NCBI GenBank assembly: GCA_963849885.1
Contig: CAWKIV010000002.1
Location: 81,611 to 145,610, forward strand
From: CADCTP01 sp963849885
Lineage (GTDB): Bacteria; Actinomycetota; Actinomycetes; Mycobacteriales; CADCTP01
DNA: 64,000 bases
Direction: 5' to 3'
Both the position numbers and the translations under genes were made by a program. Shown here in pieces: positions 7,467-17,087 of the stretch (position 1 is the stretch's first letter; every line of letters begins with the position of its first letter). Under the pieces are notes generated by a model that did not search any database, was not told where the DNA came from, and worked only from the letters and a program-made list of their open reading frames with translations.

Positions 7467-7745
7467 GTGACGACGACCCCTGAGCCCGGCCCCGGCACCG
7501 CGGTCGAGGAGCGCACCGACGCCACCCCGGACCTGCGCCCGGAGCCGGGCGACTCCGAGCGCTTCTCGCACTACGTGCCGCGGGACAAGCTGATGGAGGC
7601 GATGGTCAACGGCACCCCGGTGCGGGCGCTGTGCGGGAAGATCTGGACACCGTCCCGGGACCCGAAGAAGTATCCGGTCTGCCCGGAGTGCAAGGAGCTG
7701 TACGAGCGGCTCCCGCCGGGCGAGGACCGCGACCCGGACCGCTGA
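7467..7745 (+). CDS. DUF3039 zinc-ribbon-like protein
   Basis: 92-residue actinobacterial DUF3039 protein. The conserved block is FSHYVPRDKLMEAMVNG, ALCGKIWTPSRDPKKYPVCP, then ECKELYE: one Cys in ALCGK and a CPEC pair suggest a small metal site. The GTG at 7467 lies 6 nt after GAGCAT (7455-7460), a weak leaderless -10. Function unknown. The stop is 6 bp from the convergent YihY gene end. Confidence 0.87.
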   Translation: MTTTPEPGPGTAVEERTDATPDLRPEPGDSERFSHYVPRDKLMEAMVNGTPVRALCGKIWTPSRDPKKYPVCPECKELYERLPPGEDRDPDR

Positions 7746-7751
7746 GGCGGC

Positions 7752-8861
7752 TCAGGTGGGCCCGGACCGCCGCTCCCGCGGGGCCGGCTCGCCGTCCGGG
7801 GCCCGCCCGTCCGGGGCCCGTCCATCCGGGGCCTGCCCATCCGGGGACGGGGCCGGGTCCGGCGGCGGGTCCGCGGCCGGCGGCGCCGGCCGGCTCGGCC
7901 AGGTCTGCTCGATGGTCGCGTTGAGCTCGGCGCCGAGCAGCACCGCCAGCGCGAGCAGGTAGAAGAAGAGCAGGGCGCCGATCGGCGCGGCCAGCGCCCC
8001 GTACGTGAAGCCCTGGCTCACCACGAAGCCGATGTAGAGCCGCAGCCCCAGGCTGCCGCCGAGGAAGACCACGCCGGCCAGCACGGCGCCCGGGAAGCCC
8101 CGGCCCCACGGCAGCCGGTTCGGCGGGGCCAGGTGGTAGAAGGTCACCAGCCCGAGCAGCAGCAGCACGCCGACGGTCGGCCAGTAGGCCGCGTTCACCA
8201 CCGTGTCCACGTCGCCGCGCGCCGACTGCGGGAACAGCCGCACCAGCCGCCCGGGCCCGAGCACCATGACCGGCAGCAGCACCACGCCGATGACCACGGT
8301 GAGCAGGTAGAGGGAGAGCGCCAGCAGCCGGCTGCGGATCGCGCCGCGCTGGTCGCGCATCCCGTACGCGATCGTCACCGTGTTGACGAACGTCGAGGTC
8401 GCCGACGAGCCGGCCCACAGCGCGATGACGAAGCCGACGCTGATCACCGCGGCCCGCCCCTCGCGCAGCACCTCGTTGACGGTCGGGGCGATGACCTCGT
8501 CGACGACGCTCGGCGTGAACGCCCGGGAGAAGAACTCCAGCAGCTGCTGCTCGATCTGGTTCACGGTCTCCGGGCCGAGCAGCCCGGACAGGTAGCCCAG
8601 GCTGCCCAGCAGGGCCAGGAAGAGCGGCGGCAGCGACAGCAGCTGCCAGAACGCGCCCTCGGCGGACAGCCCGAGGATGCGGTCGTCCCAGGCCTTGGCC
8701 AGCGTCCGGCGCACCACGTTGACGTGCCGCTGCCTGACCACCGGCCTCGCCGCCTCCCGGACCGCCGCCGCGGCGCGTCCCGGGGCGCGGAGGCCGCGGT
8801 GGGGCGCGCGCCGGGCCGCCGGGACACCCGGACGGTCCACCGGGTCGCGGGTGGCGGTCAT
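7752..8861 (-). CDS. YihY/BrkB-family membrane protein
   Basis: Inner-membrane protein of 369 residues with six predicted membrane helices; blocks such as LSAEGAFWQLLSLPPLFLAL, ISVGFVIALWAGSSATSTFV and IGALLFFYLLALAVLLGAEL are typical of the family (formerly misnamed ribonuclease BN). The ATG at 8861 follows a usable Shine-Dalgarno region; further upstream the frame is not protein-like. The cytoplasmic tail ends in a short APDGR-type repeat encoded by a 15-bp DNA repeat (about 7795-7850). Physiological role unknown. Confidence 0.85.
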   Translation of the reverse strand: MTATRDPVDRPGVPAARRAPHRGLRAPGRAAAAVREAARPVVRQRHVNVVRRTLAKAWDDRILGLSAEGAFWQLLSLPPLFLALLGSLGYLSGLLGPETVNQIEQQLLEFFSRAFTPSVVDEVIAPTVNEVLREGRAAVISVGFVIALWAGSSATSTFVNTVTIAYGMRDQRGAIRSRLLALSLYLLTVVIGVVLLPVMVLGPGRLVRLFPQSARGDVDTVVNAAYWPTVGVLLLLGLVTFYHLAPPNRLPWGRGFPGAVLAGVVFLGGSLGLRLYIGFVVSQGFTYGALAAPIGALLFFYLLALAVLLGAELNATIEQTWPSRPAPPAADPPPDPAPSPDGQAPDGRAPDGRAPDGEPAPRERRSGPT

Positions 8862-9044
8862 CCCCCGAAGTGTGCCCGTCGCCGGCCGGCAGGACACGCC
8901 GGGGACCCCTGGCGCGCCGGGGCGCGGGGCGGCCGCCGGCTCCCCGGTAGGGTTGGCCACCGCTGATCACCGCCCTCGCCGGGGACCTCCCCGTCGGGGG
9001 TGTTCGCTGTCCGGGCCGTCCGCGGCCCGCCGGAGAGGGGGAGC

Positions 9045-10763
9045 GTGACCGCCGCGCAGAGCCTGCCGCCGGCGCCGCCGCTGCGGACCTGGCAGCGCCG
9101 GGCGCTGTCGGCGTACCTGCTGCGCCGGCCGGCCGACTACCTCGCGGTGGCCACCCCCGGCGCCGGCAAGACCACCTTCGCGCTGCGGGTGGCGGCCGAG
9201 CTGCTCGCCGACCGGACCGTGGCCGCGGTGTGCGTGGTCACGCCGACCGAGCACCTCAAGACCCAGTGGGCGGCCGCGGCGGCGGCGCTCGGCATCCCGC
9301 TGGACCCGACCTTCCGCAACGCCGACGGCGCCACCGCGCGCGACTTCCGCGGCGCCGTGGTCACCTACGCGCAGGTGGCGGCGGCGCCGGCGCTGCACCG
9401 GGCGCGCACCGCGGCCCGCCGCACGCTGGTCGTGCTGGACGAGGTGCACCACGCCGGGGACGCGCTGTCCTGGGGCGACGCGGTGCGGGAGGCGTTCGCG
9501 CCGGCCACCCGGCGGCTCGCGCTGACCGGCACCCCGTTCCGGTCGGACGAGAACGCGATCCCGTTCGTCCGGTACGAGCCGGAGCCGGACGGGGCGCTGC
9601 GGTCGATGGCCGACCACGCGTACGGCTACGGCGAGGCGCTGCGGGACGGTGTGGTCCGCCCGGTGATCTTCCTCGCGTACTCCGGGGAGGCCCGGTGGCG
9701 CACCCGCGCCGGCGACGAGCTGTCCGCCCGGCTCGGCGAGCCGGGCACCGCCGAGCACGTGGCGCGGGCCTGGCGGACCGCGCTGGACCCGGCCGGCGAC
9801 TGGGTGCCCGCCGTGCTGCGGGCCGCCGACCAGCGGCTGTCCCAGGTCCGGGCCGGCGGGATGCCGGACGCCGGCGGGCTGGTGATCGCCTCCGACCAGG
9901 CCGCCGCGCGGGCGTACGCGGGGCGGCTGCGGGAGATCACCGGCGAGCCGCCGGTGGTGGTGCTGTCCGACGACCGGGGCGCGTCCGCGCGGATCGCCCG
10001 GTTCGCCGCGTCCACCGACCGCTGGATGGTCGCGGTCCGGATGGTGAGCGAGGGCGTCGACGTGCCGCGGCTCGCGGTCGGGGTCTACGCCACCAGCGCG
10101 TCCACGCCGCTGTTCTTCGCCCAGGCGGTCGGGCGCTTCGTCCGGGCCCGGCGGGCGGGGGAGACCGCGTCGGTGTTCCTGCCCTCGGTGCCGCCGCTGC
10201 TGCGGCTGGCCGGCGAGCTGGAGGCGGTCCGCGACCACGTGCTGGGGCGGCGCCGGGCCGACGGCGAGGAGGGCTGGGACGACGAGCTGCTGGCCGCCGC
10301 GCAGGCCCGCCGGGACGAGCCGGGGGAGGAGGAGCGGGCGTTCACCGCGCTGAGCGCCTCCGCGCACCTGGACCAGGTCATCTTCGACGGCGCGTCGTTC
10401 GGCACCGGGGCGACGCCGGGCACCGCCGAGGAGGAGGAGTTCCTCGGCCTGCCCGGGCTGCTGGAGCCGGACCAGGTGGCGCTGCTGCTGCGGCAGCGGC
10501 AGGCCAAGCAGGTGGCCGAGGAGAAGCGGCGCGGGCCGGCGGCCCCGGCGCCGGCCGCGGCGGGCGGGCCGGTCCCCGCGCACGAGCGCCGGGCCGCGCT
10601 GCGCCGCCAGCTCAACGCCCTGGTCGCCGCGCACCACCACCGCACCGGCCGGCCGCACGGCAGCATCCACACCGAGCTGCGCCGCGCCTGCGGCGGCCCG
10701 CCGACCGCGGTGGCCAGCGTGGAGCAGCTCGAGCAGCGCATCGCCACCCTCCAGTCCTGGTGA
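9045..10763 (+). CDS. DEAD/DEAH-box superfamily 2 helicase
   Basis: Predicted ATP-dependent nucleic-acid helicase of 572 residues. Motif I is ATPGAGKTTF, motif II DEVHH, motif III LTGTPFRSD, and the second RecA domain shows MVSEGVDVPRLAVGVYATSA with QAVGRFVRA as motifs V-VI. The C-terminal about 130 residues are charged and probably coiled. A GTG at 9045 is preceded by GGAGAGGGGGAG. It resembles the stand-alone actinobacterial helicases rather than a restriction subunit; no methyltransferase or nuclease neighbour is present. Confidence 0.88.
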   Translation: MTAAQSLPPAPPLRTWQRRALSAYLLRRPADYLAVATPGAGKTTFALRVAAELLADRTVAAVCVVTPTEHLKTQWAAAAAALGIPLDPTFRNADGATARDFRGAVVTYAQVAAAPALHRARTAARRTLVVLDEVHHAGDALSWGDAVREAFAPATRRLALTGTPFRSDENAIPFVRYEPEPDGALRSMADHAYGYGEALRDGVVRPVIFLAYSGEARWRTRAGDELSARLGEPGTAEHVARAWRTALDPAGDWVPAVLRAADQRLSQVRAGGMPDAGGLVIASDQAAARAYAGRLREITGEPPVVVLSDDRGASARIARFAASTDRWMVAVRMVSEGVDVPRLAVGVYATSASTPLFFAQAVGRFVRARRAGETASVFLPSVPPLLRLAGELEAVRDHVLGRRRADGEEGWDDELLAAAQARRDEPGEEERAFTALSASAHLDQVIFDGASFGTGATPGTAEEEEFLGLPGLLEPDQVALLLRQRQAKQVAEEKRRGPAAPAPAAAGGPVPAHERRAALRRQLNALVAAHHHRTGRPHGSIHTELRRACGGPPTAVASVEQLEQRIATLQSW

Positions 10764-10770
10764 CCGCCCG

Positions 10771-10787
10771 CGCCCCGCCGCGGGGCG
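10771..10787. terminator. Candidate bidirectional terminator hairpin
   Basis: Perfect 7-bp GC stem CGCCCCG / CGGGGCG with a 3-nt loop, placed in the 29 bp between the convergent ends of the helicase gene (10763) and the immunity-like gene (10793). No T-tract, as is common in high-GC actinobacteria. Confidence 0.45.
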
Positions 10788-10792
10788 GCGGC

Positions 10793-11143
10793 TCAGCGGA
10801 GGTCGGTCTGCGGCAGCTCGTCCTCGAAGTCGCAGGCGGCGACCACGCGGTGGCCGCGGGACCGCAGGAAGGTCATCAGCTCGGTCACCAGCGTGACCAT
10901 GTCGGCGTCCGACGCGGACGTCCGGTACACCTCGACCTTGGTGCCCCACTCGACGAAGGTGTCCGGGCCGCCGGGGGTCCCGGCGTCGGTGCCGGCCACG
11001 TCGAGCTCGACCCCGGGCAGGGTCAGCGTCCGCCGGTCCGGCTCGGCGCCGAACCGCCCGGCGAGCAGGTCCAGCACCGCCGCCCGGTCCTCCGCGTCGA
11101 CGTAGAGGAAGCACTCCTGGTAGCGGTCCGGCACGGCGGTCAT
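10793..11143 (-). CDS. Putative immunity protein for the decayed toxin
   Basis: 116-residue acidic protein (strands such as YQECFLYVDAEDRAAVLDLL and a C-terminal HRVVAACDFEDELP). Its ATG overlaps the stop codon of the toxin tail at 11140-11352 by ATGA, the usual coupling of toxin and immunity genes. I infer immunity from this position and from the neighbouring intact toxin-immunity pair, not from a recognised domain. It is a complete ORF although its cognate toxin gene has lost its middle. Confidence 0.6.
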   Translation of the reverse strand: MTAVPDRYQECFLYVDAEDRAAVLDLLAGRFGAEPDRRTLTLPGVELDVAGTDAGTPGGPDTFVEWGTKVEVYRTSASDADMVTLVTELMTFLRSRGHRVVAACDFEDELPQTDLR

Positions 11144-11575
11144 TGAACCGGCAGCCACGGCTCGTTGTCGAAGGGCCCGCCGCGCCGGATCACCGACAGG
11201 TCGACCGCCCGCTCGAGGTCGGCCTCCAGCGCCCGGCGCAGCGCCCGCATGCCGGCCTCGCCGGCCTGGATCTTGCCGGTCTCGATCGCGTGCAGCATGG
11301 TGCGCTCCTTGGCGCTGCCCGGGTTGGGCGTGCCGAAGCGCTCCCGGACCAGGCCGGGCGGCCAGGTCGAGGTCGCGCGGCAGGTCGGCGAGCTGGCCGC
11401 GGAAGGCCTCCGCGGCCTCCCCGGTCCAGCCGGACGAGTTCAGCCGGGCGACGTTGGCGGCGGCGTCGGCGAACAGCCGCCCGGCGGAGTCCACCCCGCC
11501 GGCCGCCGCCGCCACCGCGGCCGGGTTCCCCGGGGCGGGATCGAACCCCAGCGCCGGGAACTCGCGCCTGGCCAT
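11140..11575 (-). pseudogene. Decayed WXG-type polymorphic toxin: N-terminus joined out of frame to a toxin tail
   Basis: The first 74 codons from 11575 encode a protein 60/74 identical to the start of the toxin at 13178, including NSSGWTGEAAEAFRGQL and LPRDLDLAAR. Directly after LAAR the homology stops. In another frame, 11352-11140 encodes a 70-residue tail (RERFGTPNPGSAKERTML, HAIETGKIQAGEAG, DLSVIRRGGPFDNEPWLP, stop). The middle (about 250-350 residues in the intact homologue) is missing. I read this as an internal deletion that fused the secretion domain to a different toxin tail. The tail belongs to no family I recognise. Confidence 0.7.
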
Positions 11576-11667
11576 CCCTGCCCCCAGTACGGTCGTGGAC
11601 CTGCGGGGCCGGACGCTATAGCATCGGCGACCGGTAAGCGAGTATTGACCGATTCGTGGGGATTCTC

Positions 11668-11961
11668 ATGGCAGACGGGTTCTCGGTCGAGGTCGGCACG
11701 CTGCGGGCGCTGTCCGGCCAGCTCACCTCGATCGGCGAGCGGGTGTCGGGCGCGCAGGACGGCCTGGACGGGCTCGGCGACGGGCAGACCGGGGACGGCG
11801 AGCTGTCCTCGGCGGTGCACCACTTCAAGGACAAGTGGGAATACTCGCTGAAGAAGATCGGCGAGACCGCGCAGGCGGTGGCGGAGAAGGCGACCGCGGC
11901 CGCGGACGGCTACGAGCAGACCGACCTGGCCGTCGCGGACGCGGCCGCGGGCCGGACGTGA
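11668..11961 (+). CDS. WXG100-like type VII secretion protein
   Basis: 97-residue all-helical protein: two long helices (FSVEVGTLRALSGQLTSIGE and FKDKWEYSLKKIGETAQAVA) joined by a Gly-rich turn, the WXG100/ESAT-6 fold, with KW-EY in the turn-proximal position. ATG 11668 is preferred over GTG 11656 because GGGGA lies 6 nt upstream. It overlaps the next gene by GTGA and diverges from the decayed toxin. No ESX ATPase or membrane core lies in the window, so export would use a machinery encoded elsewhere. Confidence 0.75.
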   Translation: MADGFSVEVGTLRALSGQLTSIGERVSGAQDGLDGLGDGQTGDGELSSAVHHFKDKWEYSLKKIGETAQAVAEKATAAADGYEQTDLAVADAAAGRT

Positions 11962-12782
11962 CCGGTGCCGGGCCGGGCGGTGCCGGCCCGGGCGGTGCCG
12001 GCCCGGGCGGTGCCGGCCCGGGCGGTGCCGGACCGGGCGGTGCCGGACCGAGCAGTGCCGGACTGCGCGGCGCCGGCTCGACCGTGGAGATCGGCGTCGA
12101 CCCGGCCGCGCCCCGGCCGGCGATCGGCTTCCGGCTCGACGTGCCGGACGAGTTCACCTCGCTCGACCTGGATCCGGCGACCTCGGACGCGGCCATCGAG
12201 CGGCTGCTGGACGAGCGGTCCGCGGCGGTGCCGGGCGCGGCCCGGCACCGGGTGCGGGCCCGCCAGCTGCTGCAGCGGATGGTCTCCGAGCACCGGGCCG
12301 CCGGCGTCTTCCTGGCCGCCTTCCTGGCCCGCGGCGGGCCGTCCCCGGGCGAGATGGTCGGCGCCGGCCTCACCCTGGCCTGGCGCCGGTTCGCCGGCGG
12401 CATCAACCTGGACGGGCTCACCACCTTCTTCCGGGAGGACGACCCGGCGCCGGGGGAGGACCCGGCGCTGCGGGACGTCCGCCGGGTCCCGCTGCCGTAC
12501 GGGGAGGCGGTCCGGGTGGTCAACCGGCAGCAGGCGCCGCTGCCGCTGACCTCCCGCCGGCAGGAGGTGGTCGTGGTGCAGCACCTGGTGCCGGCGCCGC
12601 CGCCGGCCGCGGAGTGGCTGGCCGTGCTGACCCTGTCCACCCCGGACGTGGCCGGGCAGGCCGACTTCACCGGGTTCGCCGCGCGGGTGGCGGCGACGCT
12701 GGAGTTCCTCGGCCCGGACGGGGCGGTGCTGCCGCCGCCCGGGCCGCCGACCGGCACCATCGGCTTCGTGCCGGACCGCTGA
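11958..12782 (+). CDS. Unknown partner of the WXG100 protein
   Basis: 274 residues, translationally coupled (GTGA) to the WXG100 gene. It starts with a GPGGA pentapeptide repeat encoded by a perfect 15-bp tandem repeat, followed by a globular region with a beta strand/helix pattern: RPAIGFRLDVPDEFTSLDLD, a helical core around RQLLQRMVSEHRAAGVFLAA, and beta-rich segments ending in ATLEFLGPDGAVLPPPG. I do not recognise the family. Position suggests a chaperone or co-factor for type VII export, but this is a guess from context. Confidence 0.65.
   Translation: MTGAGPGGAGPGGAGPGGAGPGGAGPGGAGPSSAGLRGAGSTVEIGVDPAAPRPAIGFRLDVPDEFTSLDLDPATSDAAIERLLDERSAAVPGAARHRVRARQLLQRMVSEHRAAGVFLAAFLARGGPSPGEMVGAGLTLAWRRFAGGINLDGLTTFFREDDPAPGEDPALRDVRRVPLPYGEAVRVVNRQQAPLPLTSRRQEVVVVQHLVPAPPPAAEWLAVLTLSTPDVAGQADFTGFAARVAATLEFLGPDGAVLPPPGPPTGTIGFVPDR
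11965..12069 (+). repeat. 15-bp coding tandem repeat
   Basis: Seven consecutive 15-bp units of the type GTGCCGGCCCGGGCG; the central three are identical and the last two are degenerate. Each encodes five residues (GAGPG register), giving the Gly/Pro-rich N-terminus of the WXG100 partner. In-frame unit gain or loss would change linker length without a frameshift. Confidence 0.9.
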
Positions 12783-12790
12783 GCGGAAGG

Positions 12791-12982
12791 TCAGGCCGAG
12801 GTGACGACCTCCACCGCGACGGCCCGCAGGGCCTCGTCGTACCGGCGGGAGTGGTGCCCGCAGAAGAGCAGGTCGTGGCCGCCGGCCAGGACGACCCGGG
12901 TGGCGGCCCGGGCGCCGCAACGGTCGCAGCGGTCGGCAGTGGTCAGGATGGCGACGGTGTCCGGGATCAGGGTCGGAGTCAT
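12791..12982 (-). CDS. Small zinc-ribbon protein, copy 1 (DUF7455-like)
   Basis: 63 residues. Two metal-binding pairs are visible: DRCDRCGARA and LFCGHH, with the connecting VVLAGGHDLL strand. Paralogue of the protein at 15052-15249 (both share DRCDRC, VVLAGG, FCGHH and VAVEVV). Proteins of this type usually sit beside the principal sigma factor gene in actinobacteria. The end lies 8 bp from the convergent WXG100 partner gene. Function unknown. Confidence 0.8.
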   Translation of the reverse strand: MTPTLIPDTVAILTTADRCDRCGARAATRVVLAGGHDLLFCGHHSRRYDEALRAVAVEVVTSA

Positions 12983-13177
12983 GTCGGGCTCTCCCCTCTC
13001 GAACGGCGCCCGTCCCCGACGGGCTCTGGCGAACACTGCTTCGTGGCTCCCACGATGCATGCTCATTGTTCCCACGGTGTTACACCACGACACTACGTCA
13101 TGGACATAAGCCACAAACCGGAGAAGTTACGCTAAGCTCCCCGGCCAGCAGGCCGACCGGCGAGCCGGAGGTGGGCG

Positions 13178-14656
13178 GTGGCAACGCGGGAGTTCCCGGC
13201 ACTGGGGTTCGACCCCGCGCCCGGTGATGCCGGCGCGGTGGCCTCGGCGGCGGGCAGCGTGGACGGTGCGGCGCGGGTCTTCGAGGACGCGTCCGGCAAC
13301 GTGTCCCGGCTGAACTCGTCCGGCTGGACCGGGGAGGCCGCGGAGGCCTTCCGCGGCCAGCTCAAGGACCTGCCCCGGGACCTGGACCTGGCCGCCCGGT
13401 CGCACCGGACGACGGCCGGCACGCTGTCCGGCTACGGCAGCGGCCTGCAGGTCCGGCAGCGCCGCGCGGACGAGCTGGAGTCCCGGGCGGCCGAGCTGCG
13501 CCGCCAGCAGCAGGCGGCGATCGGCGAGGTCAACCGGCTGGCCGCGCAGACGGCGCCGGAGGGCAGCGCGGCGCTGGAGACCCTGCGCGGCCGGTACAAC
13601 TCGGCCCGGTCCCGGGCCGACGGGATCGGCGCCGACCTGGAGGCGGTCATCGCGGACGCCCGCCGGCTGCTCGGCGAGCACCGCGGCGCCGCGGCCGACG
13701 CCGCCCGGGCGATCCGGGACGTGGCCGACGCGCCGTACAAGGAGCCCGGCTGGCTGTCCCGGGCCTGGGACTCGGTCAAGTCGTGGATCTCCGAGCACGC
13801 CGACGTGCTCGCCCAGATCTCCTCGGTGCTCAAGGGCGTGTCGGCCGTGCTCGGCGTGCTCTCCCTGGTGCCCGGCCTGCAGTTCCTGGCCCCGTTCGCG
13901 CTGGCCGCGGCCGGCATCGCGCTGGCCATCGACGTCGCGGTCAAGCTGGCCACCGGCCGTGGCTCGTGGGTGGCCATGGGCCTCGATGCCGCGCTCACCT
14001 TCATCCCGGGCGGCAAGATCCTGTCCGGGCTGCGCGGGGCCCGGGCCGCCCGGGCGGCCACCGTGGTCGACGACCTGGCCCGGGCGCCGGGCATGGCGAT
14101 GCGCGGCAACCCGGTGCGCGGGCTCGGCTCCACCGCCGTGCACAGCGGCAACGCCGGCAACGGGGTGGTCCGCCGGCTCTTCCCGGAGCTGGCCGAGACC
14201 AACCCGCTGTTCCGGAACAACCCGGTCACCTCGCGCTTCGCCAACGCGGGCACGGCCGGCTTCCGGAACAACTGCCAGAGCTGCGTGATCGCGGTGGACA
14301 ACCAGCTGGCCGGCAACGGCGGCACCTCGGCGATCCGCCGGCTGCTCGGCTCGCCGAACGACGTCATGGCCAGCCCGGCCTGGCGGCAGAACATGGCCGA
14401 CGCGGTCGGCACGACCAACGCCTTCCGGCCCGCCGGCAGCTACGACGACATCGTCCGGCAGCTGCAGAACGCCGGCGACGGCTCGCGCGGGATCATCCAC
14501 GGGATGCGGACCGGTCCCGGCGGGATGTCCGTCCCGGGTCACGTGTTCAATGTCGTGAACCGCAACGGCCGGGTGTTCTTCCTCGACGGGCAGACCGGGC
14601 AGCTGGCGCGGCTGGAGAACTACTCCGGGGGGCTGGAGTTCCTCCGCACCCTCTGA
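13178..14656 (+). CDS. Polymorphic toxin with WXG-type N-terminus and papain-fold C-terminal toxin domain
   Basis: 492 residues. Residues 1-75 form a WXG-like trafficking region (NSSGWTGEAAEAFRGQL); 75-190 is coiled (LRRQQQAAIGEVNRLAAQT, heptad-like); 205-290 is hydrophobic, possibly pore-forming (VLAQISSVLKGVSAVLGVLS, FALAAAGIALAIDVAVKLA). The tail resembles papain-fold toxins: NNCQSCVIAVDNQLAG with Cys366 and Cys369, GHVFNVVNRNG with His455, and FLDGQTGQ with Asp470/Gln472, a Cys-His-Asp arrangement expected for a deamidase or protease. GGAGG precedes the GTG. An immunity gene follows 23 bp downstream. Confidence 0.82.
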   Translation: MATREFPALGFDPAPGDAGAVASAAGSVDGAARVFEDASGNVSRLNSSGWTGEAAEAFRGQLKDLPRDLDLAARSHRTTAGTLSGYGSGLQVRQRRADELESRAAELRRQQQAAIGEVNRLAAQTAPEGSAALETLRGRYNSARSRADGIGADLEAVIADARRLLGEHRGAAADAARAIRDVADAPYKEPGWLSRAWDSVKSWISEHADVLAQISSVLKGVSAVLGVLSLVPGLQFLAPFALAAAGIALAIDVAVKLATGRGSWVAMGLDAALTFIPGGKILSGLRGARAARAATVVDDLARAPGMAMRGNPVRGLGSTAVHSGNAGNGVVRRLFPELAETNPLFRNNPVTSRFANAGTAGFRNNCQSCVIAVDNQLAGNGGTSAIRRLLGSPNDVMASPAWRQNMADAVGTTNAFRPAGSYDDIVRQLQNAGDGSRGIIHGMRTGPGGMSVPGHVFNVVNRNGRVFFLDGQTGQLARLENYSGGLEFLRTL

Positions 14657-14679
14657 CGACGAGACGGGACGGACCACGG

Positions 14680-14994
14680 ATGGAGCTGGCGGAGGCCCGC
14701 GGGGCCGCCCAGGCGGAGCTGGACCGCATGTCCTCGGCGGCGTACCCGCTGCGCCTGGTCGACGACGCCGACGTCGCGGACGTCGGCTGGGGCTGGGTGT
14801 GGGCCTGGAACACCGCCCGCTGGTTCGAGACCCGGGACCCGGCCGACCTGGCCGGCCCGGGCGCCGGCCCGGTGGTGGTGGTCAAGGACTCCGGGGAGAC
14901 CTTCCACCTCGCCTCCAGCCCGTCCTTCGACGAGCAGCTGGCCGGGTACGCGGCCGCGCACGGGCTGCCGGCGCCGGCCCCGCTGGGCTGGTAG
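14680..14994 (+). CDS. YrhB-type (Imm35-like) immunity protein
   Basis: 104 residues: MELAEARGAAQAELDRM, YPLRLVDDADVADVGWGWVW, VVVVKDSGETFHLASSP. This pattern, a first helix, a Trp-rich strand and a final small beta hairpin, fits the YrhB/Imm35 family of immunity proteins. It lies 23 bp after the toxin gene and before a strong terminator, so the two form a unit. Expected role: bind the toxin domain and protect the producer and its kin. Confidence 0.78.
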   Translation: MELAEARGAAQAELDRMSSAAYPLRLVDDADVADVGWGWVWAWNTARWFETRDPADLAGPGAGPVVVVKDSGETFHLASSPSFDEQLAGYAAAHGLPAPAPLGW

Positions 14995-15003
14995 ACAGAC
15001 GGC

Positions 15004-15032
15004 GAGGCCGCCCGGGGGAACCGGGCGGCCTC
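15004..15032. terminator. Strong bidirectional terminator hairpin
   Basis: A perfect 12-bp stem, GAGGCCGCCCGG (15004-15015) and CCGGGCGGCCTC (15021-15032), with a 5-nt loop, located in the 57 bp between the convergent immunity gene and zinc-ribbon gene. The stem length and position make this the clearest terminator in the window. Confidence 0.8.
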
Positions 15033-15051
15033 GTGGGCAGTGCTTATCCGG

Positions 15052-15249
15052 TCAGTCGTCGGCCTTGACGACCTCGACCGCCACCTCGCGGATCCGCGTC
15101 TCGTACTCCCGGGCGTGGTGGCCGCAGAAGACCAGGTCACCGCCGCCCGCGAGGACGACGCGCACCTTGGCCTGGGCGCGGCACCGGTCGCACCGGTCGC
15201 CGGCGGACGGGGACGCGGGGGAGGTCGTGGGCGTCAGAGTCGGCGTCAC
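15052..15249 (-). CDS. Small zinc-ribbon protein, copy 2 (DUF7455-like)
   Basis: 65 residues with DRCDRCRAQA, VVLAGGGDL and FCGHH metal-site features, paralogous to the protein at 12791-12982. It is downstream of the sigma factor gene on the same strand, the usual place for this family, so this is probably the ancestral copy. GTG 15249 is chosen because VTPTLTP matches the start of copy 1 (MTPTLIP). Confidence 0.8.
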   Translation of the reverse strand: MTPTLTPTTSPASPSAGDRCDRCRAQAKVRVVLAGGGDLVFCGHHAREYETRIREVAVEVVKADD

Positions 15250-15308
15250 GGCGTTCCCTTCGAGTTGTCGGTCACGTCGGGTCAACTACCCCGCTGGCGG
15301 CCACGTTC

Positions 15309-15332
15309 CCCGTTCCGCCCAGCGCGAACGGG
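15309..15332 (-). terminator. Candidate terminator downstream of the sigma factor gene
   Basis: Stem CCCGTTC (15309-15315) and GAACGGG (15326-15332) with a 10-nt loop, between the end of the sigma factor gene (15432) and the zinc-ribbon gene start (15249). Moderate stem, no T-run; it could reduce read-through from the sigma gene. Confidence 0.4.
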
Positions 15333-15431
15333 CCGACGTTGCGAATCTCACTCGACCTGGCCAGCCGTCCTGACCCACCGTGACCACGCGGGTCCCGCCC
15401 GCTGCCCCGGACGGACCGGCCCCGAGTTGGC

Positions 15432-17087
<1,656 letters not shown>

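Noticed and set aside
7752..8861. Ribonuclease BN label for the YihY-type protein
   Set aside because: The name is a known misannotation for this membrane family; no nuclease motif is present.
9045..10763. Restriction or defence helicase
   Set aside because: The helicase stands alone with no methyltransferase, nuclease or defence gene beside it.
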